A stretch of 64,000 nucleotides of DNA from Microbacterium sp. 4R-513 (GTDB taxonomy: Bacteria; Actinomycetota; Actinomycetes; Actinomycetales; Microbacteriaceae): positions 992,001 to 1,056,000 of the forward strand of contig NZ_CP049256.1 of the NCBI RefSeq assembly GCF_011046485.1, given 5' to 3'. Below the pieces are notes generated by a model that was given only the letters and a program-made list of their open reading frames with translations, had not been told where the DNA came from and ran no database searches. This document shows positions 46,408-56,667 of this stretch, piece by piece. Positions within the stretch are counted from its first letter, which is position 1. Each line of letters opens with the position of its first letter. A program made the position numbers and the translations under genes.

Positions 46408-47675
46408 CAGTGACCATCGAGCCGTGGGCCGCGGGCGACCTGCCGCTCCTCGAGCACCTCAACGCCCCCGAGATGACCGTCCACCTCGGCCGGCCCGAGA
46501 CCCCCGACGAGCTCGCCGCCCGGCACGAGCGCTACCTGCTCTCCTGGCAGGCGGGAACTGCGCGCATGTTCCGCATCGAGGTCGACGGGGAGCCTGCCGG
46601 CGGGATCGGCTGGTGGCCGGTCGAGCACGACCGAGCGCCCGCTTACGAGACCGGATGGAGCGTCCTGCCCGAGTTCCAGGGCAGAGGCGTCGCCGGCGCG
46701 GCGCTGCGCCTCGTCATCCGGGGAGTCCGAGATGCCCGCGACCGGATGCTGCTCGTCGCCTATCCGGGCGTGGACAACGCGCCGTCGAACGCGCTGTGCC
46801 GGCGAGCGGGCTTCGAGCACCGCGGATCGGCGACGCAGCCGTGGCGCGACGGCGAGCTGACCTTCAACGTCTGGGTGCTCGACATGTCGCCGCTCGACCT
46901 CACCGGCCGCGCCCCCGACATCGAGGAGCACTTCGATGAGGGGGTGCTCGACGAGACGCTCTGGTGGCCGTTCTACACTCCGCACTGGTCGTCGCGGGAG
47001 CGCGCCGCGGCGCGCTACACCGTGGGCGCTCCAGGGCTCGAGCTGAGGATCGACGCCGACACGCCGCCGTGGGCGCCCGAGCTGGACGGCGAGCTGCGTG
47101 TCTCGCACGTGCAGACGGGCCAGTTCGCGGGACCGGCCGGGTCCGGCGTGGGGCAGCACCGGTTCCGCGGCGGGCTCACCGTTCGTGAGGCGCAGCCCGA
47201 GCGCCGGCTGTGGCTCCCGCAGTTCGGGGTGATCGAGGCGCGGTTCGCCGCGATCCGCCACCCGGCGGCGATGGTCGCCCTGTGGCCGATCGGCTTCGAG
47301 GAGGATCCGGACGACTGCGGTGAGATCTGCATCGCCGAGATCTTCGGGTCGGAGCTCGACGACACGGGAGGCTGGGTGGGGGTCGGTGTGAAGCCGCAGA
47401 ACGACCCGCGTCTGCGCGAGGACTTCGAGAAGATCCGCGTCGAGGGCGACCTCACCGAGCCGCACGACTACGCCGTGGAGTGGACGCCCGAGCGCCTGCG
47501 CTTCTTCATCGACCACCGCTGGGTCAAGACGGTGAACCAGACGCTCGACTATCCCGTGCAGCTCATGCTCGACGTCTACGAGTTCCCACCTCAGGACGGG
47601 ACCCGGGATGCCGCGGCCTTGCCGCACCGCTTCCGCGTCACGTCCGTGCGGACCTATCCGCCCGTCCCCGGCTGA
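46404..47675 (+). CDS. GNAT acetyltransferase fused to a GH16-like domain
   Basis: 423 aa. Residues 1 to about 160 are a complete GNAT domain (EFQGRGVAGAALRLV, NAPSNALCRRAGFEHRG). Residues about 175-423 are a concanavalin-like beta-sandwich of GH16 type. The active-site strand reads GEICIAEIFG, i.e. E-x-x-x-x-E with the central Asp of the usual EIDIxE replaced by Cys. There is no signal peptide, so it should act in the cytoplasm. A hydrolase, a carbohydrate-binding relic or a protein fold with a new role are all possible. Translationally coupled to its GNAT paralog. Confidence 0.75.
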   Translation: MTVTIEPWAAGDLPLLEHLNAPEMTVHLGRPETPDELAARHERYLLSWQAGTARMFRIEVDGEPAGGIGWWPVEHDRAPAYETGWSVLPEFQGRGVAGAALRLVIRGVRDARDRMLLVAYPGVDNAPSNALCRRAGFEHRGSATQPWRDGELTFNVWVLDMSPLDLTGRAPDIEEHFDEGVLDETLWWPFYTPHWSSRERAAARYTVGAPGLELRIDADTPPWAPELDGELRVSHVQTGQFAGPAGSGVGQHRFRGGLTVREAQPERRLWLPQFGVIEARFAAIRHPAAMVALWPIGFEEDPDDCGEICIAEIFGSELDDTGGWVGVGVKPQNDPRLREDFEKIRVEGDLTEPHDYAVEWTPERLRFFIDHRWVKTVNQTLDYPVQLMLDVYEFPPQDGTRDAAALPHRFRVTSVRTYPPVPG

Positions 47676-47690
47676 CTCGGCAGCTCGCGC

Positions 47691-48176
47691 TCAGCCCGGC
47701 AGATGCGCCTCGAGCGCCTCGATCACGGCCGGGTCGTCGGGCTCGGTGTGCGGACGGAACCGCAGCACCTCGCCGTCGGGGGTGACGAGGAACTTCTCGA
47801 AGTTCCACGTGACGCGGCCGGCCTTGCCCGAGGCATCCGGAGCCTTCTTGAGCTCTGTATAGAGAGGATGCTCACGGCGTCCGTTGACGCGCACGCGATC
47901 GAGCACGGGGAACGAGATGCCGTACGTCGTCGAGCAGTACTCCTTGATGGCGTCGTTGCTGCCGAGCTCCTGCAGGAACTGGTTGCTCGGAAAACCGAGA
48001 ACCTGGAAGCCGCGGTCGCCGTACTCGCGCTGCAAGCGCTCGAGGGTCTCGTACTGCGGCGCGAGCCCGCAGCGCGATGCGACGTTGACGATCATGACGA
48101 GCTTGCCGTCGTAGTCGTCGGCGAGCGTCTGCGTCTCGCCCTCCATCGTCTGGAACGGGATGTCGGAGAGGGTCAT
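47691..48176 (-). CDS. glutathione peroxidase family protein
   Basis: 161 aa, Cys-type (not selenocysteine). Peroxidatic Cys in NVASRCGLAPQYE near residue 36, Gln in GFPSNQF and Trp-Asn in VTWNFEKFLV give the catalytic tetrad. Such bacterial enzymes reduce hydroperoxides, usually with thioredoxin rather than glutathione. Convergent with the GNAT-GH16 gene, stops only 15 bases apart. Confidence 0.92.
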   Translation of the reverse strand: MTLSDIPFQTMEGETQTLADDYDGKLVMIVNVASRCGLAPQYETLERLQREYGDRGFQVLGFPSNQFLQELGSNDAIKEYCSTTYGISFPVLDRVRVNGRREHPLYTELKKAPDASGKAGRVTWNFEKFLVTPDGEVLRFRPHTEPDDPAVIEALEAHLPG

Positions 48177-48253
48177 ACGACGATTCAACCGGAGAACCGT
48201 GTCCGGTGTTCCATTGTCGGCACGCGGTCGTCGTGAACCGCTCGCCGGGAGCG

Positions 48254-49927
48254 TCAGAAGAGGCCGACGATGCGGCCCCCGTCGTCCACGTCGATCGTGT
48301 TCGCGGCCGGAGCGGCCGGCAGGCCGGGCATCGTCATGATGTCCCCGCAGATCATGACGACGAACCTCGCGCCGGCCGCCAGTCGGACTTCGCGGATGTC
48401 GACGACGTGGCCCGATGGGGCACCGCGAAGCTTCGGATCGGTCGAGAAGGAGTACTGGGTCTTTGCGACGCACACCGGATAGCCGCCGTAGCCCTCTTCC
48501 TGCAGCCGCCGAATCTGAGCGCGGACGGCGGTCGACGCCGTGATGTCGGATGCCCCGTACACGCGCACCGCGATCGAGCGCATTTTCTCCCAAAGGGTCG
48601 CCTCGTCGCGGTACGTGAAGCACAGCTCGCCGGGCTCGGCGCAGAGACGGACGACCTCGCGGGCGAGCTCCTCGGCGCCTGCCCCACCCTCGGCGAAGTG
48701 GCGCGCGACGACAGCCCTGGCCCCAGCCCGCTCGACTGCGGCGACGAGGGCCGAGACCTCGGCATCCGTGTCCTCCGCCCGATGGTTGATCGCAACGACG
48801 GCGGGGAGGCCCCACGTCTCGCGCACCGTCGTGAGGTGCCGGACGATATTGACCGTGCCGCGCTCGAGCGCCTCGACATCCTCGATCGGCAGGTCGGCGA
48901 CGTCGACGCCGCCGTGGTATTTCATCGCCCGCACGGTGGCGACGATGACGGCCACCGCGGGACGGAGCCCGGTCGAGCGGCACAGGATGTCGACGAACTT
49001 CTCGGCCCCGAGGTCGGCCCCGAATCCGGCCTCGGTCACGACGTAGTCGGCGAGGTGGAGCGCGGCCTGCGTCGCGATCGCCGAATTGCAGCCGTGCGCG
49101 ATGTTGGCGAACGGTCCCCCGTGCACGAACGCCGGCGTGTGCTCGAGCGTCTGCACGAGGTTGGGCGCGAGGGCGTCCCGCAGGATCGCCGTCATCGCGC
49201 CGTGGGCCTCGAGATCGCGGGCCGTGACGGGCCTGCGGTCGTGTGTGTAGCCGATGACGATGTCGCCCAGGCGCTCATTGAGGTCGGCGATGCCGGTCGC
49301 GAGGCAGAACACGGCCATGACCTCGCTCGCGACGACGATGTCGAATCCGGACTCGCGGGGATAGCCGTTGCCGGGGCCGCCCAGACCGACGACGACGTCC
49401 CGGAGCGCGCGGTCGTTGACGTCGAGGACGCGACGCCACGTGATGCGGCGCACATCGATTCCGAGCGCATTGCCGTGGTGCACGTGGTTGTCGATCAGCG
49501 CTGCCAGGAGGTTGGTGGCGACAGCGATCGCCGAGAAGTCGCCTGTGAAGTGGAGGTTGATGTCCTCCATCGGCACGATCTGGGCGTAGCCGCCACCGGC
49601 TGCTCCGCCCTTCATGCCGAACACCGGCCCGAGCGCGGGCTCGCGCAGGCACACCATCGCCCGCTCGCCGATCCGCGTGAGCGCATCGCCGAGGCCCACC
49701 GTGGTCGTGGTCTTGCCCTCGCCCGCGGGTGTCGGCGAGACGGCTGTGACGAGCACGAGCTTGCCGCGGGGACGGTCCTTCAGCGAGTCGACATAGCTGA
49801 GCGAGACCTTCGCCTTGTGCCGGCCGTAGGGCTCGAGACTCTCCTCGGGAATGCCGAGCCTCTCGGCGACCTGCACGATCGGCAGCATCTCTGCGGCCTG
49901 GGCGATCTCGATGTTGCTGAGACCCAC
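48254..49927 (-). CDS. fhs: formate-tetrahydrofolate ligase
   Basis: 557 aa, full length. ATP-dependent formylation of tetrahydrofolate for one-carbon metabolism. P-loop [18 protein letters not shown] near residue 61, [21 protein letters not shown], and the C-terminal [13 protein letters not shown] block are conserved. GTG 49927 was chosen because GGAGG lies four bases upstream. A long open extension upstream (to 50332) crosses the intergenic repeats and is not coding. Confidence 0.94.
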   Translation of the reverse strand: MGLSNIEIAQAAEMLPIVQVAERLGIPEESLEPYGRHKAKVSLSYVDSLKDRPRGKLVLVTAVSPTPAGEGKTTTTVGLGDALTRIGERAMVCLREPALGPVFGMKGGAAGGGYAQIVPMEDINLHFTGDFSAIAVATNLLAALIDNHVHHGNALGIDVRRITWRRVLDVNDRALRDVVVGLGGPGNGYPRESGFDIVVASEVMAVFCLATGIADLNERLGDIVIGYTHDRRPVTARDLEAHGAMTAILRDALAPNLVQTLEHTPAFVHGGPFANIAHGCNSAIATQAALHLADYVVTEAGFGADLGAEKFVDILCRSTGLRPAVAVIVATVRAMKYHGGVDVADLPIEDVEALERGTVNIVRHLTTVRETWGLPAVVAINHRAEDTDAEVSALVAAVERAGARAVVARHFAEGGAGAEELAREVVRLCAEPGELCFTYRDEATLWEKMRSIAVRVYGASDITASTAVRAQIRRLQEEGYGGYPVCVAKTQYSFSTDPKLRGAPSGHVVDIREVRLAAGARFVVMICGDIMTMPGLPAAPAANTIDVDDGGRIVGLF

Positions 49928-50002
49928 GGGTCCTCCATCCGTCTTCCTCGACGCTGCCGCCAGCCTACGGGCGACGGATGCCGCGGCGCGGCCTTGCCGC
50001 CC

Positions 50003-50086
50003 GGTCGTTGAGCGAGGAGCGCGGCGTTGCCGCCGGTCGTTGAGCGAGGAGCGCGCCGTTCCCTCCGGTCGTTGAGCGAGGAGCGC
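50003..50086. repeat. three 32-bp REP-like tandem repeats
   Basis: GTCGTTGAGCGAGGAGCGC begins at 50004, 50036 and 50068, an exact 32-base period; the variable halves read GGCGTTGCCGCC and GCCGTTCCCTCC. The third copy is followed by AGCGACGAGACGAAACGC. Similar strings (GTCGTTGAGCGAG...GACGAAACG) are dispersed intergenic repeats in Microbacterium-type genomes. It occupies most of the 218 bases between recQ and fhs. Confidence 0.85.
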
Positions 50087-50145
50087 AGCGACGAGACGAA
50101 ACGCGCCGAGCCCGCGAGCAACCCCGGCCCCCGTCCAGGGACCGG

Positions 50146-52149
50146 TCAGGCGGCGGCGACGACCGCGAGGACGGCCTCGCCGTAGGTCTCGCGCTTCTTC
50201 GAGCCGATGCCCGAGATGCCCTCGAGGTCGCCCTGCGAGCCGGGGCGGGCCGCCGCGATCGCCCGCAGCGTCGCGTCGTTGAAGACGACGTAGGCGGGCA
50301 CGCCCTGCGCGCGAGCCGTCTCGGCCCGCCACGCGCGCAGCGCCTCGAACAGACCCCGGTCTTCCGGCTCGATCGTCTCGGTGACGGTGGAACGGCGCAC
50401 GCCCGAAGACCCGCCGCGCCGGCCGAGCACGTCGCGGCGCAGCGGCACCTGCCGCTCACCCCGCAACACCTCGCTGGCGGCCTCGCCGAGCCCGAGCGTG
50501 CCGTACTCGCCCTGCGAGACGAGCAGTCGCTGCGCGAGGAGCTGCCGCACGACGCCGCGCCAGTCCTGCTCGGACAGGTCGGCGCCGATGCCGAACGTCG
50601 CAAGGTCGTCGTGTCGCTGCTGCCGCACGCGGTCGGTCGTGTTGCCGCGCAGGATGTCGATGTGCTGACCGGCGCCGAACGACTGCCCACGCTCGCGCTG
50701 CAGCCGCACGATCGTCGACATGAGCTTCTGCGCGGCGACCGTGCCGTCCCACGTCTCGGGCGGCTGCAAGCACGTGTCGCAGTTGCCACACGGCTCGGAC
50801 TCCTGGCCGAAGTAGCCCAGCAGGTTCTGGCGGCGACAGGAGACCGTCTCGCAGAGCGCGAGCATGGCGTCGAGGTGCTGACCGAGGCGCATCTTGAAGG
50901 TGCGGTCGCCCGGGCTCTGGTCGATGAGCCGCCGCTGCTGCACGACGTCGCCGAGACCGTACGCCATCCAGGCGACGGCCGGCTCACCGTCGCGGCCGGC
51001 GCGTCCGGTCTCCTGGTAATAGCCCTCGACGGACTTCGGCAGATCGATGTGGGCCACGAAGCGCACATCGGGCTTGTCGATGCCCATGCCGAAGGCAATG
51101 GTCGCGACCATGACGATGTCGTCTTCGCGCAGGAATCGCGACTGATGGTGCGCGCGCACCGCCGAGTCGAGCCCCGCGTGATACGGCAGCGCCTCAATGC
51201 CCTGCGACTGCAGGTATTCGGCCGTCTGCTCGACGGACTTTCGGCTCAAGGCGTAGACGATGCCCGCCGTGCCCTCGTCGGGAATCGCCTCGCGCAACGC
51301 GCGGATGAACGCGACGAGCTGCTTGCGGGGCTCGTTCTTGGGCTCGATGCGGTACTGGATGTTGGGCCGGTCGAAGCTCGCGACGAAGTGCTTCGCATCG
51401 GGGAGATTCAGACGCTGGGTCAGCTCGCGGTGGGTCTCGCGCGTCGCGGTGGCGGTGAGGGCCATGCGCGGGACGCCGGGAAAGCGCTCGGCCAGGTCGC
51501 CCAGCGCGAGGTAATCGGGCCGGAAGTCGTGCCCCCACTGGGACACGCAGTGCGCCTCGTCGATCGCGATGACGCTGAGCCGTCCGCGCTGGAGGAGCGA
51601 CGTCGTCGCAGCTCCCGAAAGGCGCTCCGGCGCCACGTAGAGCAGATCGAGCTCGCCCGCGAGGTACGCCTGCTCTACGGCCTGCCGCTCGGCCGGGCCC
51701 TGCGTCGAGTTGAGGAAAGCCGCGCGGACGCCGTTGGCGACCAGCGCGTCGACCTGGTCGTGCATGAGCGCGATGAGCGGGCTGATGACGAGTCCCGTGC
51801 CGGGCCGGGCGAGCGCGGGCACCTGATAGGTGACGCTCTTGCCGCCGCCGGTCGGCATGAGCACCACGGCGTCGCCGCCCGCGATGACGTGCTGCACGAT
51901 CGCGCCCTGATCGCCGCGGAACTCGTCGTACCCGTAGACCTCGTGGAGGATCGCGCGCGGGTCGGCTCCCGTGAGATCGCGCTCCCGCGGCGCGACGCGG
52001 GCGGGAGTCGGCGAGCCCGAGCCGGACCCCCAGGACTCGTCGGGCGGCGCCTCGAAGTCGTCGGGCGGCACGAGGTCGTCGGGGCTCCACGCCAGATCGG
52101 CGTACGGATCGGCGCCCCACGACGAGGAGGAGCCGGGTTCGGGAGTCAC
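50146..52149 (-). CDS. recQ: RecQ ATP-dependent DNA helicase
   Basis: 667 aa, GTG start. Helicase motifs: [16 protein letters not shown] (Walker A), [18 protein letters not shown] (DEAH), ALTATAT, and [10 protein letters not shown] (motif VI). The RQC zinc cluster [12 protein letters not shown]...CGNCDTC and a C-terminal HRDC domain (about 590-667) are present. An acidic, Ser/Pro-rich N-terminal tail of about 60 residues is additional. Acts in recombination and fork repair. Confidence 0.93.
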   Translation of the reverse strand: MTPEPGSSSSWGADPYADLAWSPDDLVPPDDFEAPPDESWGSGSGSPTPARVAPRERDLTGADPRAILHEVYGYDEFRGDQGAIVQHVIAGGDAVVLMPTGGGKSVTYQVPALARPGTGLVISPLIALMHDQVDALVANGVRAAFLNSTQGPAERQAVEQAYLAGELDLLYVAPERLSGAATTSLLQRGRLSVIAIDEAHCVSQWGHDFRPDYLALGDLAERFPGVPRMALTATATRETHRELTQRLNLPDAKHFVASFDRPNIQYRIEPKNEPRKQLVAFIRALREAIPDEGTAGIVYALSRKSVEQTAEYLQSQGIEALPYHAGLDSAVRAHHQSRFLREDDIVMVATIAFGMGIDKPDVRFVAHIDLPKSVEGYYQETGRAGRDGEPAVAWMAYGLGDVVQQRRLIDQSPGDRTFKMRLGQHLDAMLALCETVSCRRQNLLGYFGQESEPCGNCDTCLQPPETWDGTVAAQKLMSTIVRLQRERGQSFGAGQHIDILRGNTTDRVRQQRHDDLATFGIGADLSEQDWRGVVRQLLAQRLLVSQGEYGTLGLGEAASEVLRGERQVPLRRDVLGRRGGSSGVRRSTVTETIEPEDRGLFEALRAWRAETARAQGVPAYVVFNDATLRAIAAARPGSQGDLEGISGIGSKKRETYGEAVLAVVAAA

Positions 52150-52242
52150 CTGTTCACGATAACCGCGAGTGCGGACACCACGGCAGCCGAGGCATCCGTC
52201 GCCGACAGACGATTCCCCCGCTGACTCTGGGGAGGAGCGGGG

Positions 52243-54801
52243 TCACAGCCGTACGACCTCGGTGATCCGCACGACGGCCGTGCCGGCCTCTTCGGAGGCG
52301 TCGAGGTCGACCTCTCCGCGGATGCGCCAGTCGTGGTCGCCCGCCGGGTCGTCGAGGATCTGCTCGACACGCCAGATTCGGGATGCCGCGGCCGGCGTCT
52401 CATCGATCTCGACGAGTCGCGGCGAGCGTGCCGCCCCGCCCGTCAGCAGCTCGTCGTGCTCGTCGTAGTAGGAGTCCAGCGCCGCCGGCCAGTCGACGTC
52501 GGGGTCGAGCGCCTCGAGCTCCTCGTCCTTCTGCAGCGCCGCGAGCTGCACACGACGGAAGAGCTCGTTCCGCACGAGCACGATGAATGCGCGGCGGTTG
52601 GTCAGCACCGAGGGCGGGGCGGGCGGAACGACCGGCTCATCGCTCGCCGCGACCGGATTGATGAGCGCTTCCCACTCGTCGACCAGGCTCGAATCGACCT
52701 GACGGACGACTTCGCCGAGCCACGCGACGAGGTCGCGCAGCGACTCCGTCTGGGCCTCGGAGGGCACGGTCTGCCGGATCGCCCGGTAGGCGTCGCTGAG
52801 GTAGCGGAGCACGAGGCCCTCGCTGCGGGCGAGCTGATACGTCGAGATGAACTCGGCGAACGACAGCGCCCGCTCGAACATGTCGCGCACGACCGATTTG
52901 GGCGAGAGCTCGAAGTCGCGCACCCAGGGCTGACTTGTGGCGAACACCTCGAAGGCCTGCGCGAGCAGCTCGTCGAGCGGCTTCGGGTAGGTGACCTCCT
53001 CGAGGGCCTCCATGCGCTCTTCGTAGTCGAGTCCTTCGCGCTTCATGGCGGCCACCGCCTCACCTCGCGCGAGGAACTGCTGCTGCGACAGCACCGGCCG
53101 CGGATCGTCGAGCGTCGCCTCGATGACGCTCACGACGTCGAGGGCGTAATGGCCGGTCCCGGCGCCTCCGGGGCGCGCCAGCATGCCGGCGGTCTGGGGC
53201 GCGGCCCCCTCGGGCGGAGCTTCGTCGGGATCGAGGAGGCCGATCGCGGCGAGCGCGAACGGCGAGAGCGGCTGGTTGAGGGCGAAGTTGGGCTGCAGGT
53301 CGACGGTGAGACGGATGCCGCCGGTCAACCGATCGATCTCCACGACGTCGGCGGCGAGCAGCGTGCGGAAGATCGCGAGCGCGCGACGGGCCAGCTCGAA
53401 CTGCCGGGCGCGCGGCTCGTGGTTGTCGCGCACGAGCGAGCGGACGTTCGCGAAGACGTCTCCCCCTCGCGCGATGACGTTGATGAGCATCGCCGCCGTC
53501 AGCTGCAACTGGGGGACCAGCGGCTCGGGCTCAGCCGCGACGAGTCGCTCGAAGGATGCCTCGCCCCAGTTGACGAAACCCTGCGGCGCCTTCTTGCGGA
53601 CGACCTTCTTGAGCTTCTTGGGATCGTCGCCCGCCTTGGCGACGGCCGCCGCGTTCTCGATCTCGTGCTCGGGAGCCATGACGACGACCGTTCCGGCGGT
53701 GTCGTAGCCGGCGCGGCCCGCACGCCCCGCCACCTGGTGGAACTCGCGGGCGGTGAGCTGCCGCATCCGCTGTCCGTCGTACTTGGCAAGAGCCGTCACG
53801 AGGACCGTGCGGATGGGAACGTTGATGCCGACGCCGAGCGTGTCGGTGCCGCAGATGACCCGCAGCAGCCCGCGCTGCGCGAGCGTCTCGACGAGTCGCC
53901 GGTAGCGCGGGAGCATGCCCGCGTGGTGCACGCCGATTCCGGCGCGGACATAGCGCGAGAGGGTGCGGCCGAAGGCCGTCGTGAAGCGGAACCCGCCGAT
54001 CGCCTCGGCGATGGCGTCGCGCTGCTCGCGGCTCGCGATCCGCGTGCTCGACAGCGCCTGAGCCCGCTCCATCGCAGCCGCCTGCGAGAAGTGCACGATG
54101 TACACCGGCGCCTGACCCGTCTGGAGCAGGTCTTCGACCGTCTCGTGCACGGGTGTGCGCGAGTAGGAGAAGTGCAGCGGCACGGGCCGCTCGACGCCCG
54201 TGATGCGTGCGACGGGGCGGCCGGTGCGACGCTCGAGGTCCTCCGCGATCGTCGTGACGTCGCCGAGCGTCGCCGACATGAGGATGAACTGGGCACGCGG
54301 CAGCAGCAGGAGCGGCACCTGCCATGCCCAGCCGCGGTCCGGGTCGCCGTAGTAGTGGAACTCGTCCATCACGACCTGGTCGACCGCGGCATCCGATCCC
54401 TGACGGAGCGCGAGGTTCGCCAGGATCTCCGCCGTGCAGCAGACGATGGGTGCGTCGGGGTTGACCGAAGAGTCGCCGGTGACCATGCCGACGTTCGCGG
54501 CGCCGAAGATGTCGGCGAGCGCGAAGAACTTCTCGCTCACGAGCGCCTTGATCGGGGCCGTGTAGTAGGTGCGGCCGCCCATCGACAGCGCGTGGGCGTG
54601 CGCCGCGATCGCGACGAGCGACTTGCCCGTGCCGGTCGGCGTCGACAGGATCACGTGGGCGCCCGAGACGATCTCGATGACCGCCTCGTCCTGCGCGGGG
54701 TACAGCGTGAAGCCGCGGTCGGCGGCCCATTCGACGAAGCCCTCGTACGCCGCATCGGCGTCCGCACCCCCGGGCACGGCGTCGAGCAGATCAAGCGTCA
54801 C
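52243..54801 (-). CDS. DEAD/DEAH-box helicase of the DUF3516 type
   Basis: 852 aa from GTG 54801 (GTG 54804 also possible). Helicase domains 1 and 2 span about residues 1-450: Walker A STPTGTGKS, DEFHYYGD (DExH), MSATLGD, GTDTLGVGINVPIRTV, and QVAGRAGRAGYD. The C-terminal 400 residues match the DUF3516 region found in actinobacterial SKI2-like helicases. RNA or DNA substrate is not settled for this family. Ninety-three bases before recQ on the same strand. Confidence 0.88.
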   Translation of the reverse strand: MTLDLLDAVPGGADADAAYEGFVEWAADRGFTLYPAQDEAVIEIVSGAHVILSTPTGTGKSLVAIAAHAHALSMGGRTYYTAPIKALVSEKFFALADIFGAANVGMVTGDSSVNPDAPIVCCTAEILANLALRQGSDAAVDQVVMDEFHYYGDPDRGWAWQVPLLLLPRAQFILMSATLGDVTTIAEDLERRTGRPVARITGVERPVPLHFSYSRTPVHETVEDLLQTGQAPVYIVHFSQAAAMERAQALSSTRIASREQRDAIAEAIGGFRFTTAFGRTLSRYVRAGIGVHHAGMLPRYRRLVETLAQRGLLRVICGTDTLGVGINVPIRTVLVTALAKYDGQRMRQLTAREFHQVAGRAGRAGYDTAGTVVVMAPEHEIENAAAVAKAGDDPKKLKKVVRKKAPQGFVNWGEASFERLVAAEPEPLVPQLQLTAAMLINVIARGGDVFANVRSLVRDNHEPRARQFELARRALAIFRTLLAADVVEIDRLTGGIRLTVDLQPNFALNQPLSPFALAAIGLLDPDEAPPEGAAPQTAGMLARPGGAGTGHYALDVVSVIEATLDDPRPVLSQQQFLARGEAVAAMKREGLDYEERMEALEEVTYPKPLDELLAQAFEVFATSQPWVRDFELSPKSVVRDMFERALSFAEFISTYQLARSEGLVLRYLSDAYRAIRQTVPSEAQTESLRDLVAWLGEVVRQVDSSLVDEWEALINPVAASDEPVVPPAPPSVLTNRRAFIVLVRNELFRRVQLAALQKDEELEALDPDVDWPAALDSYYDEHDELLTGGAARSPRLVEIDETPAAASRIWRVEQILDDPAGDHDWRIRGEVDLDASEEAGTAVVRITEVVRL

Positions 54802-54863
54802 CACCCGAGTCTGCCAGGGCGGGGCGACGTCCCCGACCCTGGCAGACGATATGGATGCCTCGG

Positions 54864-55160
54864 CTACGGCATGAGAGCGGCCCCGATGATCGCGGCCCAG
54901 GCCTGCTGGCCCGCCGCGTTCGGGTGAAGGCCGCGGTCGGAGGTCGTCTTGCCCGACACCAGGCCGCTGATCCAGCGGTCGCCCGTGTCGCACAGCCCGT
55001 GGCCGTCGAAGCCGGCCGAGACGTCGACGAACTCGACGCCGGTGTCACCGGACTGCTGGCGGTAGCCCTGGACTCCCGCCGCGATCGCCGCGTTCACGCC
55101 CGCGATGAAGGAGTTCACGAGCGCCGTCTGCGCCGCCGTGAACTTCACCGGCACACGAGG
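54864..55160 (-). pseudogene. C-terminal remnant of an SGNH/GDSL hydrolase
   Basis: On the minus strand about 99 residues (VPVKFTAAQTALVNSF... to ...GAALMP) match the end of secreted actinobacterial SGNH hydrolases, including the catalytic Asp/His block TTSDRGLHPNAAGQ and VEFVDVSAGF. The N-terminal Ser-nucleophile block (GDS) and signal peptide are absent; the sequence just upstream is unrelated and close to the divergent GNAT start. I read it as a truncated gene. The in-frame GTG at the boundary is not convincing as a start. Confidence 0.65.
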
Positions 55161-55256
55161 CCGACGGTAGACCCGTGCCGGGGCATCCACCAGGGCCGTC
55201 CGTGGCGGAATCACGGCGTGCGCGCCTACGTTGGGAGACGACGAAAGGACACCCGA

Positions 55257-55577
55257 GTGACCGATACGAAAGACGACGTCAGCGTCGTGCGCAACGACAG
55301 CGCCCGCCGCTACGAGGTGCGTGTCGGCGATGTCGTCGCCGGCTTCACGATGTTCCGCATCGACCCCCAGGGGCGCCTGCACTTCCCGCACACCGAGGTC
55401 GACCCCTCCTTCCAGGGACGGGGTCTCGCCCAGAAGGTGATCGAGGAGGCGATGACGGATGTCGCGGCCCGCGGCGAGACGGTCGTGCCGCACTGCCCGG
55501 TGGTCTCGCGCTATCTGCGGTCGCACGACGTGCCGGGGCTCACGATCGAGTGGCCCGAGCACCCGCAGCCGGAATGA
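55257..55577 (+). CDS. small GNAT-like N-acetyltransferase (YjdJ type)
   Basis: 106 aa. It has the short GNAT core: RYEVRVGDVVAGF, HTEVDPSFQGRGLAQKVIEEAM (acetyl-CoA loop) and VVPHCPVVSRYLRSH, as in the Gcn5-related YjdJ/NATD1 group (DUF4110-like small acetyltransferases). GTG 55257 follows AAAGGA. Ten bases before the pirin gene, likely co-transcribed. Substrate unknown. Confidence 0.85.
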   Translation: MTDTKDDVSVVRNDSARRYEVRVGDVVAGFTMFRIDPQGRLHFPHTEVDPSFQGRGLAQKVIEEAMTDVAARGETVVPHCPVVSRYLRSHDVPGLTIEWPEHPQPE

Positions 55578-55587
55578 GCGCGCAGCC

Positions 55588-56595
55588 ATGACCCGCCTCG
55601 ACGCCGACGCTCCCGAACTCGCACAGGCCTCCGGTGCGTGCGGCCCCCGGGCCCTGCTCCTCGAATCGCGCGAGGTGCCGCTCGGCGGAGTCCGCGCGAT
55701 GGAGGTGCACCGCACCCTGCCGCAGCGCGACCTGCCGACGGTGGGCGCGTGGTGCTTCCTCGACCGCTTCGGCCCTCAGCAGACGAAGATGCGCGTGGAG
55801 CCGCACCCGCACATCGGCCTGCAGACCGTCACATGGCCCTTCGTCGGCGACGTCCGCCACCGCGACTCGGTCGGCAGCGATGTCGTCGTGCGGCGCGGCG
55901 CCCTGAACCTCATGACGAGCGGCGCCGGCATCTCGCACTCCGAGTACTCGGTCGGAGAGGATGCCGTTCCGCTCGACGCCCTTCAGCTCTGGGTCGCCCT
56001 GCCCGAGTCGCGCCGCCACGGCGGCCCCGCGTTCGAGCGGCACGAGGAACTGCCCCACCTCGCGCTCGAGGCGGTCGCCGGCGCGCCGGGTGAGGCGATC
56101 GTCGTGATGGGGGCGCTGGGCGGCGTCGTCTCGCCGGCGACCGCCTACACCCCGATCGTCGGTGCGGAGCTGACCATCCCCGCCGGCTCGCGCGTCCGCC
56201 TCCCGCTCGACACCGCGTGGGAGTACGCGCTCATCGGTGTGGAGGGCGAAGCGGCCGTGGTGACGGACGCGGCGGCCGCGTCGGGCGGGGATGCCGAGGC
56301 ATCCGTCGCCCTGGACCGGAGGCACCTGCTCTACCTCGGCATGGCGAGAGACCAGGTCGAGATCGAGGCCTCCGAGGGCGCAACGCTCTTCCTCCTCGGC
56401 GGCGAGCCGTTCGAGGACGACATCGTGATGTGGTGGAACTTCGTGGGCCGCTCGCACGAGGAGATCGTGGAGGCCCGCGAGGCGTGGGAGGCGGGCGCCC
56501 CCCGCTTCGGCCGCGTCGTCGACCACGGCGACGAGCGCATCCCGGCACCGCCGATGCCCGCCGTGCGGCTCACGCAGCGGCGCCGACGGCTCTGA
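55588..56595 (+). CDS. pirin family protein
   Basis: 335 aa bicupin. The N-terminal cupin carries the metal ligands in HPHIGLQTVTW and GISHSEYS; the C-terminal cupin is less conserved (LLYLGMAR, LGGEPFEDDIVMWWNF). Pirins bind iron; some have quercetinase activity, others regulate pyruvate metabolism. Function here is not decided by sequence. Follows the small GNAT gene closely and ends at a strong terminator. Confidence 0.9.
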   Translation: MTRLDADAPELAQASGACGPRALLLESREVPLGGVRAMEVHRTLPQRDLPTVGAWCFLDRFGPQQTKMRVEPHPHIGLQTVTWPFVGDVRHRDSVGSDVVVRRGALNLMTSGAGISHSEYSVGEDAVPLDALQLWVALPESRRHGGPAFERHEELPHLALEAVAGAPGEAIVVMGALGGVVSPATAYTPIVGAELTIPAGSRVRLPLDTAWEYALIGVEGEAAVVTDAAAASGGDAEASVALDRRHLLYLGMARDQVEIEASEGATLFLLGGEPFEDDIVMWWNFVGRSHEEIVEAREAWEAGAPRFGRVVDHGDERIPAPPMPAVRLTQRRRRL

Positions 56596-56621
56596 CGCCG
56601 CAGCACACCCCCTTGAAATGG

Positions 56622-56653
56622 AAAGGCGCCCGAGCCGAAGCCCGGGCGCCTTT
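56622..56653. terminator. bidirectional intrinsic terminator
   Basis: AAAGGCGCCCG and CGGGCGCCTTT, perfect 11-base arms with a ten-base loop, sit between the convergent pirin and subtilase genes. The AAA/TTT ends provide short U-tracts in both directions. Confidence 0.9.
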
Positions 56654-56667
56654 CGCGGAATCGACGA

